Source of the DNA: Ideonella paludis
GTDB taxonomy: Bacteria; Pseudomonadota; Gammaproteobacteria; Burkholderiales; Burkholderiaceae_C
NCBI RefSeq assembly: GCF_018069865.1
Contig: NZ_JAGQDG010000010.1
Location: 1-64,000, forward strand
Direction: 5' to 3'
DNA length: 64,000 nt
The notes beneath the pieces are model-generated. The model was not told where the DNA came from. It did no database searches and saw only the letters and a program-made list of their open reading frames with translations. The translations under genes were made by a program, and so were the position numbers. The number at the start of each line of letters is the position of its first letter. Position 1 is the first letter of the stretch. This document shows, one piece after another, positions 56,690 to 64,000 of the stretch.

Positions 56690-58012
56690 TCAGATCAACC
56701 CCAAAGTGGCGGCCGTGTCTGGGAAACTCTTTTGCCGAAGCAATGGCCATGTCGGCATACCCGCAGTGATCCCTTCGAGCGTCAGGCTGGCTGCGTCGTT
56801 TGTCATTTGCACGCCCACGTCGGCAGCGGCCAAAGCCATAGCAGCGGTGCTCACCCCCAGTGCTGCAGTCTCGAAGGCCAAGGTGTTCCAGATCTCAGGG
56901 CAAGGCGCGTGGCCTGCGGTGGTCAAGATCAGGATGGACTTGATGATGTTGGCCCCTTCGTTATCCAGGTCTCCTTTGGCCTCCACCACGGACAGCGCCG
57001 CGTAAGCCGTGCCGCCGATGGCCAAGTGCGCCCGGTGCATGAGGAAGTCGGTGCCTGAACGAATCTTTTCACCTGGTGCCAACGTCACATAGGGCTCGAT
57101 GTTTTTGATGGCGGCAACGCCTGCCAATCCCCCACGGCAGCCCAGACGCGACAACAGTTGGTCAAAGGGAACAACCTCCGTCACATCGCGATAGCTGCCG
57201 TCTCGGGGCCGGTTGGGAGACTCAATGACGGGGTCATTGCTGGCATTGAGGTCAGAGAAGGCCTCACCCGCCGCGCTGACCGCCAAGCCGTAAGCAATGT
57301 TGACGGCGGGCTGGTTGGAGCCAGGCTTTTTGAAGCTGTGCGCGAAGCGCATGTCAGCACCAGCGGTGGTGTCCATAGTCCAGGCCGTGATGTCCACTTG
57401 CCCGACCTTGCCGCACAGATCAAACCCATCAATTGGATCGTCCGCGAAGCTCGAGAACCTGACGCCCGCCCAGCCATATTTTTTGGCCACCAAGTCACGA
57501 TTGTCATGCGAATTGCGGTAAGCAACATAGCGCACCGCCGCATTGAACGAGTGATTAGGCTCGTGGCTGCCCGGCGTGCCACTGGGGATGCCACCGCCAC
57601 TGCCACCACCACCACCACCACCAGCGCTGCCACCTCCGGCATAGCCCGTCATCAGCGTGGCCACCGGCAACCAACCTTTGCCATTGGCAATCGTGCAGTT
57701 CCCTGCGGCGTCAACAGCCTCTCTGGCACCCATCTCGGCGGCAGGGCAAGGCAGCCGGCCATGCCAAGCTGCAAAGGCATCGACCGCACCCTTGGCCCAC
57801 TTCAGAGTGGCAGCTTGGGTCGCCACGTCGCGGTTAGCTTCCTGCTGCGTGACGCGCCAGTGGTGAATGCCCAGAACGCCCAACACGCAGACACAAGAGA
57901 CGGCCACAAAGGCCAGCGCGGCCTGACCGCGTGTCACAGTCTGCTTGAGCATCAAGCGCGAGCGACCCAAGGGGGCAGCGCTGTGCGAGTGGGAAGTGCG
58001 GGTGTCTGACAT
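56690..58012 (-). CDS. GspK-like large pseudopilin lacking Glu5 (pseudopilin 1)
   Basis: The protein has about 440 residues. After a basic leader comes TRG|QAALAFVAVSCVCVLGVLGI, a prepilin-like segment in which position +5 is Ala instead of Glu. GspK-type tip pseudopilins also lack this Glu. The loop HGRLPCPAAEMG then GKGWLPVATL is shared with the other large pseudopilins and precedes a Gly-run (seven Gly in a row). ATG 58012 has GAGGAG at ten bases. As the first gene of the pseudopilin set it may cap the fibre. Confidence 0.72.
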   Translation of the reverse strand: MSDTRTSHSHSAAPLGRSRLMLKQTVTRGQAALAFVAVSCVCVLGVLGIHHWRVTQQEANRDVATQAATLKWAKGAVDAFAAWHGRLPCPAAEMGAREAVDAAGNCTIANGKGWLPVATLMTGYAGGGSAGGGGGGGSGGGIPSGTPGSHEPNHSFNAAVRYVAYRNSHDNRDLVAKKYGWAGVRFSSFADDPIDGFDLCGKVGQVDITAWTMDTTAGADMRFAHSFKKPGSNQPAVNIAYGLAVSAAGEAFSDLNASNDPVIESPNRPRDGSYRDVTEVVPFDQLLSRLGCRGGLAGVAAIKNIEPYVTLAPGEKIRSGTDFLMHRAHLAIGGTAYAALSVVEAKGDLDNEGANIIKSILILTTAGHAPCPEIWNTLAFETAALGVSTAAMALAAADVGVQMTNDAASLTLEGITAGMPTWPLLRQKSFPDTAATLGLI

Positions 58013-58294
58013 GGTGTGGCTCCTCTTGTTGGGGGGCCGCAGGCCCCTGTGGTCTGCGGCAAGCAAGAAGAAGGTTCGTCAGGTCCCAACGGCGTCAACG
58101 AAGCATTCCAGCCTGCTTGTGACGTACTGTTTCATTTGGGCGCTTAAGCTGCTCAAGCTTGCGACGAAACGCGCTGAGTGAGGAATCAAGCAGTCCGCTT
58201 GCGCCACGAGTGCTCATGGCCTCGCTGCAAGGTTCGGATTCGGCCGAGAGCGCCTCGGCGGCCTCAGTGGCCAAGGCTGTGCATTACTGCACAG

Positions 58295-59245
58295 TCAGCG
58301 CGGCAACTTGAAAGTCGAGACCGCCTGCAAGAGGCGGTCGGCCTGTGCTTTTTGCGCCCGGCTGCTAGACGCATCGGCCCGAGCATGGGGGGCCGATGCT
58401 GCCAAACGCTGAGAAGGCAGCCCAGCCTCCTTGCCCTTGGCCTGGGCATCTGCCGTCGCTTGGATGGCTTCGGCCACCTCGCGGATCACCGTCACGGTGG
58501 CGGCCATCCGAACCACCATATCGCGCAGGCCCGCGGCAATGGAGACGTTGTCGCCCTCTGCAACGGGAGGGCTAATGTCTAGACGGCCGTGCGCCACCTC
58601 GTTCATGAGTTGCCGAATATCGCTGGGCTCACTGCCTAGGTCACGCCAGACAGAGCGCACGATCAGTGACGATGCATTGGCCAACATCAGCAACACCACC
58701 AAACCCGTCATCAGGCTCACTAACAAGCTGGTGTTAAGGCCTTTGTCGGCCTCGTTCTGCCGCTCCACGGTCGCCGTATTGGCAGAAGTGATTTCGTCGG
58801 CCAAGAGCCCATACAAGGATTTTTGAGCGAGCTGCATTTGGGCCACCTTGGTATTGGCAGCCTCTCGGTTGAGCAAGGCTTGGGTGGCCGCTGTGGCCGC
58901 CTGCACATACTCTGTGAAGGCCACGTGCAGTCGAGCTGCATCCGTGGCCTTACCGTCAATGGCTTGGGCACGCTGCAATGAGACGGTCGCCCTGACAGTC
59001 AGATCCCTGGCCTCCTCCATGCGCTGTGGGTCGCCTTCTGCCGCTGCAGACTGCAGCGTCAAACGCAGTTGCTCGACATCGCGGTCCAGGCGTTGGACGG
59101 CTTCGAGATAGGGGTAGTCGACCTTGCGAAGTTGGTTCAGTGAGGCAGCTGTCTTATTGCTGACCCAGAAGCTGGCCAGCAAACCCACTGCAAAAAAGAT
59201 CGCCGCGCTCACCGGGAGCATCCAGACCTTGTGCTTGAATTTCAC
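58295..59245 (-). CDS. Chemoreceptor-like protein without a signalling core
   Basis: The protein has about 316 residues with a membrane helix (VSAAIFFAVGLLASFWV), a periplasmic helical domain and a second helix (LLVSLMTGLVVLLMLANA). A HAMP-like region follows (DIRQLMNEVAHGRLDISPP). It continues as VIREVAEAIQAT, like the start of a methyl-accepting domain. The conserved hairpin tip that binds CheA and CheW is missing, and the sequence ends ADRLLQAVSTFKL, a typical MCP C-terminus. This looks like an internal deletion. The GTG 59245 start has AAGGGAG upstream. It follows the PstS-like gene in the same direction. Confidence 0.75.
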   Translation of the reverse strand: MKFKHKVWMLPVSAAIFFAVGLLASFWVSNKTAASLNQLRKVDYPYLEAVQRLDRDVEQLRLTLQSAAAEGDPQRMEEARDLTVRATVSLQRAQAIDGKATDAARLHVAFTEYVQAATAATQALLNREAANTKVAQMQLAQKSLYGLLADEITSANTATVERQNEADKGLNTSLLVSLMTGLVVLLMLANASSLIVRSVWRDLGSEPSDIRQLMNEVAHGRLDISPPVAEGDNVSIAAGLRDMVVRMAATVTVIREVAEAIQATADAQAKGKEAGLPSQRLAASAPHARADASSSRAQKAQADRLLQAVSTFKLPR

Positions 59246-59269
59246 GATCCCGGCTCCCTTGCCCAAGCC

Positions 59270-59683
59270 CTATTCCAGGGTCAACACCGCCTTCACGCTG
59301 GCGTCGAGTGCAGTACGTTCGATATAGCCCACGGCCTTGGTATCACTGGCGACAGCGCGCTTGACCGCTGACGCGTCACCCATTTGCCGAGGCGCCAAGC
59401 CCTTGCCCGAGAAGATGATGCGGGACCAGGTCGACTTGACCTGGGCGACATCTCGCCCCGTGGCACGGCGATAGAACTCGGCATAGGTGGCAGAGGTATC
59501 AGGCAAGTCGATGGGCGTCAGCAATTGACTGCGGCCGAGATAGATGTCTGCCAGCAACTCTCTGGTCACAGCCGGAGCCTGCGGGTGAACGATGACCACG
59601 ATATCTGCACCAAGGGCTGGTGCTGACAGCAGCACCCACGCGCACAAGCTCCAGAGAGGACCGGTACGCGCCCTAGAACACAT
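59270..59683 (-). CDS. Short PstS-like periplasmic protein
   Basis: The protein has about 137 residues with a signal peptide (LCAWVLLSAPALGA) and a PBP-like domain: DIYLGRSQLLTPIDLPDTS, FYRRATGRDVAQVKSTWSR, IIFSGKGLAPRQMG and KAVGYIERTAL. It equals roughly half of a phosphate-binding protein and belongs to the short family found beside porins and sensor proteins. Its start overlaps the end of the porin gene by 11 bp. It could bind an anion and pass a signal to the receptor-like protein downstream. Confidence 0.8.
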   Translation of the reverse strand: MCSRARTGPLWSLCAWVLLSAPALGADIVVIVHPQAPAVTRELLADIYLGRSQLLTPIDLPDTSATYAEFYRRATGRDVAQVKSTWSRIIFSGKGLAPRQMGDASAVKRAVASDTKAVGYIERTALDASVKAVLTLE

Positions 59684-60947
59684 AGTCCGCCACCACGCTG
59701 AAGACGTCGACACGTTCGCCTTGAATGTCAGCGTCGGCGTTGGTCAAGCGGCCAATGGAGCGTGGGCCTAAGTGGATCCGCTCCCACTGCGCTTTGAGGG
59801 CCAAATTGCGTGCCACATCCCAGCGCAGCCCTAGCGCGGCCGTGGACTGCTCAGCGTTCAAGGTCCGCAGCGAGTCATTCAAGGCGTCAACGGCCAGGCG
59901 TGCCGGATCATCAATGGCGGCCACGCCGGTGGCATGAATATAGGGTTCGACAGGAATGTCTGGCGTGGTGCGCGAGTAGCTGGCGTAAGGCGTCCAGGCG
60001 CCCAAACGCAAGCCCCCTCCCACATACCAAGACTTGCTGCTGGCCAAATAGCCCCCCCCCTTCAATGACACCCACTCGCCGCTCACAAAAAACTGCCCGG
60101 GGTCGTAATTCAAGCCCAGGGCGGCGACATTCAGAGTACGGCCCACGAGTCGGTAGCGGTCGGTCAGCCTTCGTCCCTCGGCTGCTGCTTGCTGAAAGTC
60201 CGGCAGCGGAATGGACTCCGCCAACTTAATGAGTTGCTCTGCCCCCTCTTGAAAGGCCACACCATCAGGCGTCTGCGCGTCGTAGTCATAGCGCGCGAAG
60301 CTGCCGCGCAAAGTCAAAGCACCGCGCTCCAAGGTGTTGGCGATGCCCATGGTGGCTTTAGAGCTGGCTTTCGCAATCAATGAGCGAACAGAGGTTCTGC
60401 CAGCAAATAGTTGCAGGCTATTGCTAGCGTCTCCCCAGCGGCTTCGCCAGCTGACGTCGACACCATCATTGCTGGTCAATGGCAGAGTGCCGTATACCTC
60501 AGTGGGCACGCGAACCCAAGGCATGCCATACCCCACGTGCCGACTGTCCGCGATCATGTACACCGGCAGGGCCGTTCGCCCCAACCGCAGGCGCCACTCG
60601 TCATTGACTTTGTAAGAAAGGTTGAGCCATTCCACAGCCGGTTTGAATTGTTTGTCGTACTGCTGTTGGGCGACCACCTGGGCCACGACCTCAAAGCGAT
60701 CATCGAGCCGCAAGTTCATCTGAGCGCCGACCCGGGAGTCCGTTGAGAACGCCCACTCACGCGTCTTCCCAGCTCCGTCGGGCTGTATGCGCGTGGCCAC
60801 GAAGTCCGCTCGGTCGTCATCGGAGTGAACGGCACCCACAGTGGCAAAGCCCGACCAATGGAGGTCTAGTTTCTGCTGCGCGCTGGCAGCGCCACTCAGG
60901 GCACAGCACAGCACACCAGCCGACACAGCAAGCGATGAAGTGGTCAA
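59673..60947 (-). CDS. Outer-membrane porin-like protein
   Basis: The 424-residue protein has signal peptide VLCCALSGAASA and alternating amphipathic strands: LDLHWSGFATVGAV, WAFSTDSRVGAQMNLRL, WLNLSYKVNDEWRLRLGR. It ends DVFSVVADYVF with the terminal Phe typical of BAM-inserted barrels. The TTG start at 60947 has AAGGGA six bases before and fits the signal peptide. It heads the long minus-strand gene series and overlaps the PstS-like gene. The substrate is unknown. Confidence 0.8.
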   Translation of the reverse strand: MTTSSLAVSAGVLCCALSGAASAQQKLDLHWSGFATVGAVHSDDDRADFVATRIQPDGAGKTREWAFSTDSRVGAQMNLRLDDRFEVVAQVVAQQQYDKQFKPAVEWLNLSYKVNDEWRLRLGRTALPVYMIADSRHVGYGMPWVRVPTEVYGTLPLTSNDGVDVSWRSRWGDASNSLQLFAGRTSVRSLIAKASSKATMGIANTLERGALTLRGSFARYDYDAQTPDGVAFQEGAEQLIKLAESIPLPDFQQAAAEGRRLTDRYRLVGRTLNVAALGLNYDPGQFFVSGEWVSLKGGGYLASSKSWYVGGGLRLGAWTPYASYSRTTPDIPVEPYIHATGVAAIDDPARLAVDALNDSLRTLNAEQSTAALGLRWDVARNLALKAQWERIHLGPRSIGRLTNADADIQGERVDVFSVVADYVF

Positions 60948-61109
60948 AGCAAGTCCCTTGCGTTTAATGCGCCACGCCCCGCGCGCTGGCGGGGCCTGGC
61001 CGAGCGCTCAAAGCGCTGATGGTGAATTTAGCGTGCTCTGACCAGCAGCAAGGCCCAAGAAGGGCCGCAGACATGCACAAATTCGACGCTTCGACCAAGA
61101 TCGCGTATG

Positions 61110-61391
61110 TCAGCGGCGCGGCCGTAGTGGCTCGTCAGGACGGGCCACGCCTAAACCTAAAGACGCCGCGGTACGTTGCCGACGGCGCGCCTTTTGTCGG
61201 GCATCAAGCTCCATCGCGTTGCGGGCGTCAAGGCCCGAGAGGTCCTGTATCTTCCACCACAACAGCGCCAAGCCAAAGGGCAATAAGAATTTCCAAAGGT
61301 CGCCGAACAACTCAGTGTTCCATCGCCCCGGTGCTCCGATGCCTGCAAAGTGCATCACGATAAGTCCGAGCCCAAGAATCACCATAAGCAT
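61110..61391 (-). CDS. Small Trp-rich membrane protein
   Basis: The protein has about 93 residues with two membrane helices and the family pattern of small Trp-rich proteins of Burkholderiales: MLMVILGLGLIVMHFAGIG, then FGDLWKFLLPFGLALLWWKI and ELDARQKARRRQRTAASLGL. The tail after SLGL is longer than usual. ATG 61391 is preferred over the open frame to 61418. The function of the family is unknown; it supports the taxonomic assignment. Confidence 0.8.
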   Translation of the reverse strand: MLMVILGLGLIVMHFAGIGAPGRWNTELFGDLWKFLLPFGLALLWWKIQDLSGLDARNAMELDARQKARRRQRTAASLGLGVARPDEPLRPRR

Positions 61392-61665
61392 GAAATCTCT
61401 CCCGTCACAAAATTCCACATAAGCTCACGCAATAGCTGTGAACCATTCGCCAATGGACGCCATGTTGGCGAAAAGCACTGTCTCTTGATGACCCTTGAGA
61501 CGGAACCAACTTGCAATGGAACGAAGTGGCGTCTTCACGGAACCAATTTGCTCGCTCGGGCTGCGGCCTTGAGTTGCATTGGTCCGCCTGACCTGCCTTG
61601 CCCGTGAGGCGGGAATGTAAGAGTCTCGCGTCCACCTAACTCAAGTGGACACTTATGCAAGCGAA

Positions 61666-62046
61666 TCAAGAGAAGGTCAGGCGGCGGCGGATGTACAGCG
61701 TGGCATTCAGGCTCAGCGTGCTCAGCGCACTGCCGTCTGCATACAGCGTGACGCTGCCACTGGCCGTGCTGGGCTTGACCTTCATCGTCAGCGTCACCAT
61801 TTGGTTGGCAACCGCCGGGTTCGCGCTGCTGCTCAGCTCGGTCGTGGTGCTCACCGCCGCCCAACTGGGCGCCGCCAGCAGCAGCCACACCACGGCCAGC
61901 ATGCTGCACAGCACTGCTTGGGTGGTACGGCGCAGGCTCTGCTTTGCGGTCTGGCTGCAGGTTTGAATCCGCGTCTTAATGATGTCGCCCTCGGCTTCGC
62001 TTCGATGGTGTTTTTGAATTTGCAGAAGAATCGTGGCCGCGACCAT
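61666..62046 (-). pseudogene. N-terminal relic of an Ig-like repeat or Rhs-type secreted protein
   Basis: The 126-codon frame holds a signal peptide (MLAVVWLLLAAPSWA) and the first part of a bacterial Ig-like repeat (TTTELSSSANPAVANQMVTL, then PSTASGSVTLYADGSALSTL). It breaks off after STLSLN into unrelated residues and a stop. Such N-termini occur in large Rhs/YD-repeat proteins, and an Rhs tail lies 1 kb upstream in the same orientation. It is probably one end of a gene lost by deletion. Confidence 0.5.
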
Positions 62047-62059
62047 CTTCTTGAGCAGA

Positions 62060-62345
62060 CCTCTCGCCTTGGACGTGGCGGCCTATGTGATCAGCGCCTT
62101 CGCGCGCATTCGATCTGGCCTCCAAGCACGATGACTTGACCAAGCGGCAGACCGAGCTCGAAGAGAAGACGGAAGCGCTGGCTATGAACTGAAACACCTT
62201 TAGCCACAACACCCGAGCCCAGCTCAAGAAGGTGTTTGACGCCAGGATCGAACTAGTCAGACCACCTGATCCGCCCAAGCGGCCTATCGGGTTCGTCACG
62301 CCTGAGGATAGGGGCAAGAAGACTTCGGGATCGCACACTCGTGGG
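62060..62345 (+). pseudogene. ORF6N-type DNA-binding protein remnant
   Basis: Scattered over frames are AAYVISAFARIR, SKHDDLTKRQTELEEKTEAL and NTRAQLKKVFDARIELVRPP followed by KRPIGFVTPED. These match the C-terminal part of ORF6N-domain proteins, which are phage-type regulators. A stop after ALAMN and frame changes show it is broken. Confidence 0.55.
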
Positions 62346-62400
62346 GTTCAAATTAAAGACCTGCCCCCGATTTCCTGGAGACTTGACCTCAATGTCGCCC

Positions 62401-62883
62401 TCATGTGCCCGGCGAATCGATCTGAGCGAGAAGCCTTGGCGGAAGGAACTGTCTGACTAGAGTGATCACCGCGCGGGCATCGCCGAACAAGGCAGTATTG
62501 AGTTCCAAGTTGGAACCGTCGGCCACCACGAAGTGGTAGGAGAGCCGCGAGAACGAGACCCGCTGAACCCGATCCCAAGGAACGCTTGCTCTGCTCTTGA
62601 GTGCACCGCGATGCAAGAGAAAGCTTTGTGAGACGCCTTCTCTACTGACGCTGACTGAGCACAGTGAGTAGATGCGGACGAACAGCCAGCCAAAGGTAAC
62701 TGCAATAACACCGCAAACCGCGGCAGCGACCAACAGATCGCTTCCGGGGGAGACGACTTGACGCGCGAACGCCCAAACGACAGTGCCAATCGGCACAGCG
62801 CACACCAAATACATGATGCCCCTGATCCAAGGACTCACGAACAGAGCCGGGGAAGTGGCTAAAGGGTTCCCGTTATCACTCAT
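62401..62883 (-). CDS. Two-helix membrane protein, candidate immunity to the Rhs tail
   Basis: The protein has about 160 residues with two membrane helices ([20 protein letters not shown] and [19 protein letters not shown]). The C-terminal part resembles a bacterial PH-like domain ([53 protein letters not shown]). ATG 62883 overlaps the stop of the Rhs-tail gene (ATGA), so the two are translated together. The pattern fits a toxin-immunity pair, but this is inferred from position only. Confidence 0.6.
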   Translation of the reverse strand: MSDNGNPLATSPALFVSPWIRGIMYLVCAVPIGTVVWAFARQVVSPGSDLLVAAAVCGVIAVTFGWLFVRIYSLCSVSVSREGVSQSFLLHRGALKSRASVPWDRVQRVSFSRLSYHFVVADGSNLELNTALFGDARAVITLVRQFLPPRLLAQIDSPGT

Positions 62884-63644
62884 TTCGCCATGCACTCGCA
62901 CATATCCGTCACGGGCGCATTGCCGATCACGCCGCCTCCAAGGTTACGAAGGAAGTTGCCGATGCTTGTATTGAGTCGAATACTTGCAGCGTTGTTGCTG
63001 GCATCTACCATCTCGCGCGAAGCGGCTGTGCTGGCATAAGGCCAAGGGGACGCACGACCGACCGCTCCGCCGATAGCACCACCGACCACACCCGTCGCGA
63101 AATTTGTGTTGGCACCCGTCCAACTCATGGACTCACCTTTGATCGCAGAGCCCGCCGCATATTGACCTACGTTTGAGACTCCGCCCCAGGCCGCAACACC
63201 AACGACGCCACCTGGTACGAACGGCGCAGCCGCTCCTGATATGAACCCTCCACCCGTCGCCACCAGGAAGTCTGTCAAGCTAAACGGCTTGCACCTATTG
63301 ACAGCGAGTTGCCCGACCAGATTTCCGATTGCCCCAGCACCAGCGCCGATGAGCCCGGTCACGATTGGCAGCGGAAGACGTCCATCTGGATCGGTGTAGC
63401 TCAGCGGACTCCCCCCAACATAAGCATAGGTATTGATGCCCCCTTGGAGTCCAATCGGATCGGACTGCGCATACCGCCCCGCCCCCGCCCGGTAGTCCCG
63501 GTGGTGGTTGTAGTGCCAGCCCGTCTCCTTGTCAAACGTCTGCCCGGGGAATCTGAGGTTGAAGCTGAAGTCGCCCAGGGCGCTGGGGTTCTCGTTGGGC
63601 GGGCTGTTGCCAAACGCTTCGGCCTGGTCCCAGGGCCAACGGTG
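62880..63644 (-). pseudogene. Rhs C-terminal fragment: core end plus polymorphic tail
   Basis: The frame starts after a TAA at 63647-63645 and reads [56 protein letters not shown] and [20 protein letters not shown], the typical end of the Rhs core with DPIGL. A 150-residue variable tail follows, rich in Gly and Ala ([36 protein letters not shown]). Such tails are often toxins, but no catalytic motif was recognised and the Gly-rich helices may be pore-forming or transport-related. The rest of the Rhs protein is missing, so it is a 5'-truncated gene or an orphan tail. Confidence 0.7.
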
Positions 63645-64000
63645 TTAGGTGATGCGGTTGGTACCGAGAATGCTTTGGAATTCCATGGTGATCGCGTCGT
63701 CCAAGGGGCTGATCTCCGTGGTACCCGAGCCAACTTGCCAGCTACCGGTACGGCGCATTAGCCGTGCTTTCCACTTGACCGAGTCGGCTAATCCAAAAAT
63801 TCTCTGTGGGCCAGAATTATCGCTGAATTATCAAATTCCATGGCCTTAAATTACCAAGACATTCACTTAGATTATCACATTCAATTGATCAGTTAATAAT
63901 CACAATAAATCAAACCCAAAGAAATATGCAACTGATGCACAACGTCGCGAGCTGCCTTTTCCGAATTCAAGAATACACCATCTAAGCCAATAACAGCGTC
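63645..64000. other. Region upstream of the Rhs fragment
   Basis: The first 115 bp continue an unrelated minus-strand frame (TEISPLDDAITMEFQSILG) that ends at the TAA before the Rhs fragment and may be the tail of a lost gene. From about 63790 the DNA turns A+T-rich, and no gene or RNA was recognised up to the window edge. Confidence 0.35.

Noticed and set aside
60975-61000. GC-rich hairpin between the porin and the small Trp-rich protein gene
   Set aside because: The stem is plausible, but there is no T-tract on either side, so a terminator cannot be claimed.

Overview
The window looks like chromosomal DNA from a betaproteobacterium of the order Burkholderiales. The clues are a small Trp-rich protein of the family typical of that group (61.1-61.4 kb), an EarP-like protein, the codon style of the GC-rich genes, and many decayed IS66, IS3, IS5 and IS1595 elements. 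No rRNA, tRNA or CRISPR array was recognised.

Left end (1-4.2 kb): the start of a Fic-family gene, then a compact Tn7/Tn5053-type transposon (520-3546). It carries only a DDE transposase and a TniB-like ATPase between 49-bp inverted repeats, and its right end abuts a truncated PoNi-type immunity gene.

4.2-9.2 kb: a membrane hybrid histidine kinase, a LytTR response regulator, a degenerate EarP-like protein and a degenerate LytS-like protein. 9.7-18.5 kb: a 1637-residue MshQ-like surface protein with lectin-type domains, followed by two TPR-EAL proteins. The second of these appears to have lost a catalytic residue. 18.7-24.3 kb: an IS66 relic, a type I secretion ABC transporter with its membrane fusion protein, and two IS3 relics.

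24.3-39.6 kb is visibly richer in A+T and is dominated by c-di-GMP and phosphorelay proteins: a PTS-EIIC/EAL fusion, a PAS-GGDEF-EAL protein, a TPR protein with no output domain, a membrane GGDEF protein, a NarL-type regulator and two more HDLRQP-type kinases. An IS1595 relic and three IS5-family relics lie among them.

39.7-60.9 kb is one long run of minus-strand genes. In transcription order it holds a porin, a short phosphate-binding-protein-like protein, a chemoreceptor stub, four prepilin-like proteins (the first lacking Glu5), a PilM/PilN-like protein, a PilP/GspC-like protein, an unknown membrane protein, another pseudopilin, a lipoprotein secretin, a sixth pseudopilin, a PilO-like protein, a PilB/GspE ATPase and a PilC/GspF protein. 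It ends with an orphan DUF2282 (bufferin-like) protein and a 1279-residue cadherin/Ig/PA14 protein followed by a clear terminator. No prepilin peptidase, retraction ATPase or major pilin is present. Right end (61-64 kb): the small Trp-rich protein, and relics of an Rhs-type locus including an Rhs tail whose stop overlaps the start of a candidate membrane immunity gene.

Taken together, the region looks like a surface-attachment and secretion island. Type I secretion, a pilus-like secretin system and large adhesins provide the surface machinery, a dense set of c-di-GMP and two-component proteins could control it, and toxin-immunity remnants sit at both edges. The least familiar part is the pseudopilin-rich operon with its linked bufferin-like and adhesin genes.
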